The position numbers were made by a program, and so were the translations under genes. Source: Euperipatoides rowelli (taxonomy: Eukaryota > Onychophora > Udeonychophora > Euonychophora > Peripatopsidae). Taken from it: 12,464 bases of DNA. The notes under the pieces were generated by a model. That model worked only from the letters and a program-made list of their open reading frames with translations. It was not told the DNA's origin and made no database searches. Every line of letters begins with the position of its first letter. Position 1 is the first letter of the stretch. Location of the stretch: NCBI GenBank assembly GCA_003024985.2, contig PXIH01S0000034.1, one strand, 5' to 3'. Below are positions 7,448 to 12,464 of this stretch, piece by piece.

Positions 7448-10400
7448 GTGAGTGGGAATGGGTGGGGGGACGGGGGATAGTCATAAAGAGAAAAACAAGT
7501 TATATTGTTCTTTTGTGGAATAAAACCAAGAAAACCCTCCTATATACTGTAAATGAAATTACTATTTTCATAATTTTAGAATTATTTACCAAAAACAAAA
7601 AAAAAATATTTCTGTATGACCTTAATTTAAAAAATAATTTAATAGCTTTTTTTTTTTTTAACAATTTATTCACCATTGATATTTTGACACGTTTTCTATT
7701 TTTAGTCGATCAGACCTGTCCGGACAACTGGAAAAAAATTTAACGTAATTGCATTTTTTTTAATGTTTTTGTCTTAATTTATGCCATTATTGTAGGTTAC
7801 ATAATAGTACTTGTTTTACATGTCTTATATTACATTTAAGTTTTCTTTATTATTTTTAGAGTTGACACTCTATTAGTGACAGGAGCCAGGGGTTCTCATG
7901 TGCAGAATATGGAGACCATGAAATCACACATGAATAAACAAAAGTCTAGCTTGATCAAGTTTGATGACTGTGGGGATGTGATGGCTGAAGCAGTAAGTAT
8001 TTTTTTTGCATATTTAATATAATTACAAAGCATGACTAAATTCTTGCCACATTAATCAATTCTGAAATTTTACAGAAAATTGTATGATCTAAATTATTGA
8101 AGAATGGCATTCTTCAATTATTTGAACATGCCCGAGAGAAGAGTTTCCCATTATCTAAATTATTACCAAACACATAATTTACGGTGGGTTAACCCATATA
8201 AAAAAAATCTACTCTAACATAAGCATAATCTTTTCGTAGTTTTATTTTCTATTATCGATGAGGACAAAAAATGGCATCATAGGCTGAAAGGGATTATTCC
8301 TTAGGCCAGGTTCAGAATGACAGAATTTCTGCTGACATACTTCCACAACTAAATGTATTATTTATTAGTAGATTCATGTGGATCCTGCAACCAGTGCTAA
8401 ACAATCAGGAGCTTTCTTTTTTATTCATATATAGCCATCTTCATATTATCAATCTTATGTTGTAAGATATTTTTTTGCACATATGGAACAATTCCTTATC
8501 ATTAAAATAAATTGAGAACCACAATTTACCAATCCATTAGTATATTGATCATTATTAAGCCATGGTCATAATCGTGCTTTTAACTTCGTCTTATTATAAT
8601 GAATCCGCAATATGTGGTAAAATTATAGACTGACCTAGGTGTCTTTTATAAAATTGGACTATCCTTTTAGAGGAATACTTATGTGGTCCAGGCTATTTTA
8701 TTATAAAGATATAATATGTAGGCTATATCATTTTATAAAATAATGGTGGGAAGGGAACTTGCTTATAAATGATTAATTTCAATATTTGATTTTAAAAGAA
8801 TTCCATTGGTGAAAATTGCAGTTCATTATGTTTTTCAATGGGATTCATAAAGCTTTTACTACAGTATCTAATAAGCAGGCTGGCATATTAGAGATTAGAT
8901 ACCATATAACAAAAAAATGAATCAAACAGACCACATATAGTATATTAGTAGACAGAGTTTGTGCCTATTCCTTTATGTTAGCGAGTGAAGCAAACAGGTA
9001 GTCACATGATCTTTGGAAAAACCAATAGCAGCCTTATGGCTGTATAAGGAGAATAGGCCTACATATTTTGTGAATGGTTCTTTTTGTTTTTATTGCTATG
9101 AGGCATATTCATAAAGTAAGTACCGGTACCGTTTTTAAATTTTTCCATTTCAGTGCTTCAATCATGATTTTATACAAGGACGCTAATTTCTTCCATTCAG
9201 TTTGAGCTTGTTTAGATTTTTTAATATATGTTTAAAATGTTCAAACCAATTGATCTGCCTCCAACTATGAAATAAGGTCTGTCATGCATTTCCTGAATGC
9301 AAGAAATGTGAAACCAGCTGAAATTCATCAACAAATTGTGAGATCTTGAAAAAATTGTATAATGCAATCCAGAACAAAATGTGTGGCATACTCGTTATGT
9401 TTCTTCATGTTAATGTTTGGCCTCACACTGCTGCTCAACCTTAGGCACTCGTCCCAAAAAATGCCTGGGAACAATTTAATCATCCTCCATACAGACCTTT
9501 TTCAATGTCTCACAATATGCAGCTGACTTTATTGATTTGTCAATGAATGTAGGAAATAAAAATCAGACCTTATTTCACAGTTGGAGAACAGATCAATTTT
9601 TTTTTTAACATTTTAAACGCATAGAAATATATCTAAGCAAGCTCAAAATGATTCGTAATTCAGTTCCTGAGCAATTATTTTTACTTGTATTGGTCTAATC
9701 ATTAACTATTTAATATCTGTCAAACACGAACTTGGATGAGCACCAAGAATAAAGTCACGGCTATTTCTATTATTATTATATTAAAAAATGGATTTTTATT
9801 ATATTACAAAACAGAAATGAATTTTTTTTTAAGAATTCAACTCTATATAATTCTAAGATATACGCAACATGAAAAAAAAATCCAAAAAAAGCTATAAGTA
9901 AACATATTTTCATTGCAGTGCAATATTATGATGCAAATTAAAACTTATAGCCATTCCTATTTTCTAGTTACATTATTATTAAAATTATCTTTATTTTTTT
10001 TTGTCTTTCATGAGGATTGAAACATTTATATATTAAATAGATTAAATGTAACAATAGACAAACAGTTATGTACGGTAGCTACTTCCTATTATTTACGATC
10101 TAAGTACGATATTATTTCTGATCTAAGTAATTTATTGATTGTATTTATTTCAATTTTTTTTTATTCTATAACGATATGGAAGATCATCTATTGTGTGACG
10201 GTTAAAAAGACTTCATTTGAAAAAAATAAATATATAAATAAACAGAAACAGGCAGTCCAAATACTAATCTATGGATGCTTAAGCACCAAGTTGCCCGAAA
10301 TCAAGTGTTAACCCGGCGAGTTATTTTTGCTTCACAAACATGACGTCATACTCCATCTACTATTATTTCTGATCTAAGGAATCAAATTGGAATCATTTGT

Positions 10401-11542
10401 AGTTAAATGGGATAAATATTTAATTTCAGTATAATTATAACATGATAGTATAAAAACTTTTTCTATTGCTTATCAACTTATGTTTAAAATGACTAGACCC
10501 ACTGATCATTTTCAGTACATCAGCGGAAATTCTAAGACCAAAGCAAGCCTCTCATAAACTTAAAACTAATACTTTCACTTGAGTAAAGCTATTACGCAAT
10601 TTGTTTGGATTTTTCTTTTTTTTACAAATATTGAAAAGCGTTAAAAATTGAATGTTATTTTGAGTATAAATTGCCTTTTTTTTACTGACATTTAAAACAA
10701 AGTATATGGTACACTTTCTTTTCTGATGAGCCTTTGTTGATCACAGATAAATAAATTACAAGGAATTGGTTGATAATTCAAAACAATAATTTTATAAAGA
10801 GAAAAAGGCCAATTAATGTAAAAACAGGAAGAAAGTGTATTTTTCAATTATTAGAGATGAAAATTTTCTTAATTCGAATTTAACTGCATTTTCATTTATT
10901 TTTTGTTATTTATAGCATTCTATATTATAATAATACTTTAATTTATTTCTAACTATAAAAAAGAGATTTATTTTCTTGTTTCACATTTTTATCTTTTATT
11001 TCCACATAAAATGTTAATCATTTTAAACTTTTTATTTGAGAAAAAAAAGAAGAGTTTTAAAAAAAAAAAATTAAGGGGTGGTGTCAAAAATCAGGTGGCT
11101 CCAGTTTTCTACAAAATAAATAATAACACTTTATAAAAATAAATTGTGGCAATAAATAATTTTTTTTCCTGAATTAGAGTTAAGCTATTAACTGTATGCA
11201 TCTGCTTAGTTTTTGCACAACTGTTGTTGCTTATTTTTTAATGTACAAAAATGTGAAAAACTTGATTTCAGTAAAAAGTGGAGCCACCTGGTTTTTGGCG
11301 CCATCCCTTCACGAGTCTATTATTATTGTGTAATCACTCATAAGAACAATTAAATCCTTATTGCTTTGTTGTTGTTTCTTCATTTTATTTAATATTCTTT
11401 CATATGTTTTATGCATCAATATAATATTTGTTTTATTTTTCATTCTTTGTTAGATTATAAATTTATAGTATTTTTTATTTTTATTTTTAGCCCGACAAAT
11501 TAGCGAAAAGTTTGTTGTTATTTGTCAAAGGAATTGGCCTTT
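7403..11542 (+). CDS. NDRG: NDRG-family gene, four internal exons (partial, spliced)
   Basis: Joined exons 7403-7447, 7706-7744, 7860-7992 and 11491-11542 give 89 uninterrupted codons. All three internal introns are GT-AG, with acceptors ending TTTTTAG and matching phases (AT|T, AC|A, GCA|CCC). The product matches the C-terminal third of the NDRG alpha/beta-hydrolase-like domain: RSDL corresponds to the family RRDL/RTDL, DTLLVTGARGSHV to the strand 'PALLVVGD..' (fly-like 'ITGALSPHV'), SLIKFDDCGDVMAEA to 'LLKMADCGG..', and PDKLAKSLLLFVKGIGL to 'PAKLAEAFKYFVQGMGY'. Spacing from LN to RSDL equals that from MN to RRDL in vertebrate NDRGs. NDRG proteins are cytoplasmic, stress- and differentiation-linked, and lack a working hydrolase triad. 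Family members usually run 350-400 residues, so the start and first two thirds lie upstream and were not located. Introns are 258, 115 and 3498 nt. No stop or frameshift is seen, so this is probably a live gene. Identity is from recall of the family, without a search. Confidence 0.88.
7454..7476 (+). promoter_or_regulatory. Intronic G-quadruplex motif next to a splice donor
   Basis: Four G tracts (7454-7456, 7460-7462, 7464-7469, 7472-7476) separated by loops of 3, 1 and 2 nt fit the G3+N1-7 rule. They begin 6 nt into the intron after the 45-nt NDRG exon, on the transcribed sense strand. Intronic GGG runs near donors are known splicing enhancers bound by hnRNP F/H; that role here is inference. 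Confidence 0.6.
7706..7744 (+). CDS. NDRG: NDRG exon b (39 nt)
   Basis: The acceptor TTCTATTTTTAG precedes it and the donor GTAATT begins at 7745. After one base completing the split Ile codon it reads RSDLSGQLEKNL and ends with AC, completed to Thr by the next exon. RSDL corresponds to the conserved RRDL of the family. The donor is the weakest of the set. Confidence 0.82.
7860..7992 (+). CDS. NDRG: NDRG exon c (133 nt)
   Basis: The acceptor TTATTTTTAG and donor GTAAGTATTTT flank 44 full codons after a split Thr. The peptide starts VDTLLVTGARGSHVQNM and ends IKFDDCGDVMAEA. It covers the core beta strand and the following Asp-Cys segment of the NDRG fold. In true alpha/beta hydrolases the catalytic acid lies near this strand; NDRG proteins are not active enzymes. 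The exon ends in phase 0. Confidence 0.92.
7993..9180 (+). other. NDRG third intron, 5' part
   Basis: Noncoding. It contains an AT-rich hairpin (8694-8713 with 8724-8742) and an inverted repeat at 8963-8976 and 9044-9058 enclosing CAGCCTTATGGCTG. No gene is seen on either strand. Confidence 0.6.
8963..9058. repeat. Short inverted-repeat unit (about 96 bp)
   Basis: GCCTATTCCTTTAT (8963-8976) pairs with ATAAGGAGAATAGGC (9044-9058) with one extra base and one mismatch. The interior is less AT-rich than its surroundings and has the near-palindrome CAGCCTTATGGCTG. No target duplication is evident, so it could be a tiny MITE or a chance hairpin. Confidence 0.4.
9269..9349 (+). pseudogene. Mariner transposase N-terminal fragment
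   Basis: Twenty-six codons from GAA (9269) to TGA (9347-9349) encode EIRSVMHFLNARNVKPAEIH and a short tail. This is the first helix-turn-helix of mariner-family transposases ('..RSVI.FL......PAEIH..L...YG'). It lies partly inside the left inverted arm, whose mirrored copy on the right strand also reads EIRS. Confidence 0.75.
9379..9537 (+). pseudogene. Mariner transposase catalytic-block fragment (D to V)
   Basis: The frame reads MCGILVMFLHVNVWPHTAAQ, a stop at 9442-9444, then LVPKNAWEQFNHPPYRPF. It aligns with the second catalytic Asp region of the DD34D core (LHDNARPHTA). The Asp is replaced by Val and the DLAPSD block is lost after HPPY. Confidence 0.78.
9700..11072 (+). other. NDRG third intron, 3' part
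   Basis: AT-rich noncoding DNA. It holds three copies of an 18-mer related to TATTATTTCTGATCTAAG (10087-10104, 10110-10127, 10361-10378) and a perfect TGACGTCA at 10341-10348. No coding frame with splice support was found. Confidence 0.55.
10110..10378. repeat. 233-bp segment bracketed by an 18-bp direct repeat
   Basis: TATTATTTCTGATCTAAG occurs exactly at 10110-10127 and 10361-10378, and as TATTATTTACGATCTAAG at 10087-10104. The bracketed part (10128-10360) is less AT-rich at one end (TTGCCCGAAATC, TTAACCCGGCGAG) and A-rich in the middle. An 18-bp flank would suit a retroposon insertion, but the third copy also suits local tandem duplication. No pol III A/B boxes were recognised. Confidence 0.4.
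11073..11309. mobile_element. 237-bp MITE with 31-nt terminal inverted repeats
   Basis: The arms at 11073-11103 and 11279-11309 are inverted copies with 27 of 31 matches (AAGGG.TGG.G.CAAAAA then CAGGTGGCTCCA). The four differences are all transitions. The interior is AT-rich and noncoding. The flanking triplets read TTA on the left and TCA on the right, an imperfect 3-bp target duplication, so the superfamily is unresolved (PIF/Harbinger-like is possible). It lies in the NDRG third intron, 182 bp before exon d. Confidence 0.8.
11491..11542 (+). CDS. NDRG: NDRG exon d (52 nt)
   Basis: The acceptor is TTTTTATTTTTAG and the donor is GTAAGTATG at 11543. It encodes PDKLAKSLLLFVKGIGL plus one base (T) of a split codon. 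This matches the last helix of the NDRG domain (PAKLAEAFKYFVQGMGY). The variable NDRG tail would follow. Reading through the donor would add 18 residues before a stop, but the donor is near consensus, so splicing is more likely. Confidence 0.9.
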
Positions 11543-12464
11543 GTAAGTATGAGAAGAAAAAAACAGTATTAAATATATTTAATGTTACGGTATTATAAAA
11601 AACTCTGAGAAAAGTGTTCCATGTGTCTAACAAATTAAAGCTGATTTAAATTTGACATGAGGTGAAAATATAATTTCTATTCATTTTTATGTTATTACCG
11701 GTAATAAAGTCTTTTATAATACAGTATACAATATATCTTAAAATCTAAATAAATTAGTCAAATACTTAATGGTATCAATCTTAAAACTAAGCAAGTTTAC
11801 AAAGAAAAAATTATAAAATAATTTTGTTGTATTTGATGATGTTTTTTGGAATTGTGAAGTATACAACAAATCTAAAATGCAATAAGATGATTTGCTTCCT
11901 TATTGCTGTGTTTTTTGTTTTTTTCTAGAAAGAAAATTGTGTTATGAGAAGAAAAAATGTTGCATTCTTTCAAAATTGTAAAACACTACACAGTTATAAA
12001 AATACATAAAATATAGCTTGGCTATTTAAATTTGAGCAAAATATTTTTAACTCTATAGAATTAGTAGAACAAATTATTTTATTGTGTGTGATTTTTTTTG
12101 ATCATCTAATTTATTTGTGGTAGACTGAGTTTGCCCCATTTGAGGCACTATTTATTGCTTATACGAATCCTCCGGAATGCTTATTACCATGAGGCGCCAG
12201 GGTAATTGATATAAGAATTAACAGAATTAAGGAGGCTATTGTCGCTTTCAAAATTTTTACAAAAATATTCCCTTAGGTAATACAGGGTTTCCCACAGAAA
12301 AATTTTATAGGGTGCACAAAAATATTTAAAGAGTCCCGTATATCGTGGGCATACTTCTAAAACACATAAAGTCAAAAAATTCCAGTTTTTAGTGCTAAAC
12401 AGTTTCAAAATATGTCTTCTTTGTACAGGTAATATCCACTAAGTCATATATTTTACTTCAGGCA
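11543..12464. other. Downstream of exon d: intron, possible 3' end, and a repeat edge
   Basis: No exon resembling the variable NDRG tail is recognised. The best acceptors are TTTTTTTCTAG (exon from 11929; T+AA would make an immediate stop) and TTTGTGGTAG (exon from 12124; T+AC then TGA, giving a C-terminus one Tyr longer). From 12283, CAGGGTTTCCCACAGAAA may be a hAT terminus running off the window. The 74-codon minus frame at 12184-12408 looks like chance. Confidence 0.4.

Larger units (their letters stand above)
9181..9669 (+). mobile_element. Internally deleted mariner-like element with long inverted ends
   Basis: The left arm (to about 9282) and right arm (from 9564) are inverted copies. 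Shared blocks are TTTGAGCTTG.TTAGAT, GTTTAAAATGTT, AATTGATCTG, CTCCAACT.TGAAATAAGG and TCTG. Between them are two transposase scraps in plus frames: EIRSVMHFLNARNVKPAEIH (9269-9328), matching the N-terminal helix-turn-helix of mariner/SETMAR-type transposases, and VMFLHVNVWPHTAAQ with EQFNHPPYRPF (9379-9470), matching the catalytic 'LHDNARPHTA...F.HPPYSPDLAPSD' block. The second catalytic Asp is Val here (codon 9409-9411). The region between the blocks is lost, so the copy is dead. Outer limits and the TA target site are not resolved. Confidence 0.8.

Noticed and set aside
7462-7743. Plus-strand 93-codon frame
   Set aside because: It runs through an intron full of A/T runs and reads the 39-nt NDRG exon in the wrong frame.
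12184-12408. Minus-strand 74-codon frame
   Set aside because: No recognisable motif; it overlaps the possible hAT end at 12283.
1-12464. CRISPR arrays, rRNA, bacterial operons or defence systems
   Set aside because: No regularly spaced repeats, no conserved rRNA blocks and no compact coding sequence; splice-structured exons point to an animal nuclear genome.

Overview
The window looks like gene-poor, AT-rich nuclear DNA from an animal, most likely an aquatic invertebrate; I cannot name the species. The evidence is spliced coding sequence with canonical GT-AG introns, a decayed CR1/L2-like LINE, several small TIR DNA transposons (hAT-like and mariner-like), long A, T, G and C runs, and no sign of bacterial gene packing. 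Most open frames here are chance frames or transposon debris.

Layout. Positions ~88-1905 hold a 5'-truncated, frameshifted LINE on the minus strand: reverse-transcriptase motif A, the GIPQGS block, the YIDD catalytic motif, the thumb/C-terminal region with its stop at 362-364, and a possible AATAAA/poly-A end. A 332-bp hAT-type MITE (1297-1628) is inserted in the RT reading frame and has a perfect 8-bp target-site duplication. Near 2226-2320 lies one end of a second similar element. At ~2577-2971 on the plus strand is a frameshifted relic of a repeat-associated protein with a tesmin/TSO1-like Cys-rich motif. Positions 2972-7402 hold no gene I can defend. They contain a diverged direct duplication (about 5177/5493), a 189-bp TIR element (6174-6362), a perfect TGACGTCA site, and two weak exon candidates.

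The one real host gene is on the plus strand. Four exons (7403-7447, 7706-7744, 7860-7992, 11491-11542) join in phase to 89 codons of an NDRG-family protein (N-myc downstream-regulated, alpha/beta-hydrolase fold), covering its C-terminal third. The first part of the gene lies upstream and was not found. The true 3' end is uncertain, because the two best downstream acceptors each give a stop codon within one codon. The 3.5-kb third intron holds an internally deleted mariner-like element with long inverted ends (~9181-9669) and a 237-bp MITE with 31-nt TIRs (11073-11309). A strong G-quadruplex motif begins 6 nt after the first intron's GT.

I see no convincing new multi-gene system. The most informative items are the NDRG exons missed by simple ORF calling, the dated nesting of hAT in LINE, the palindromic mariner derivative, and the G4 abutting a short exon.
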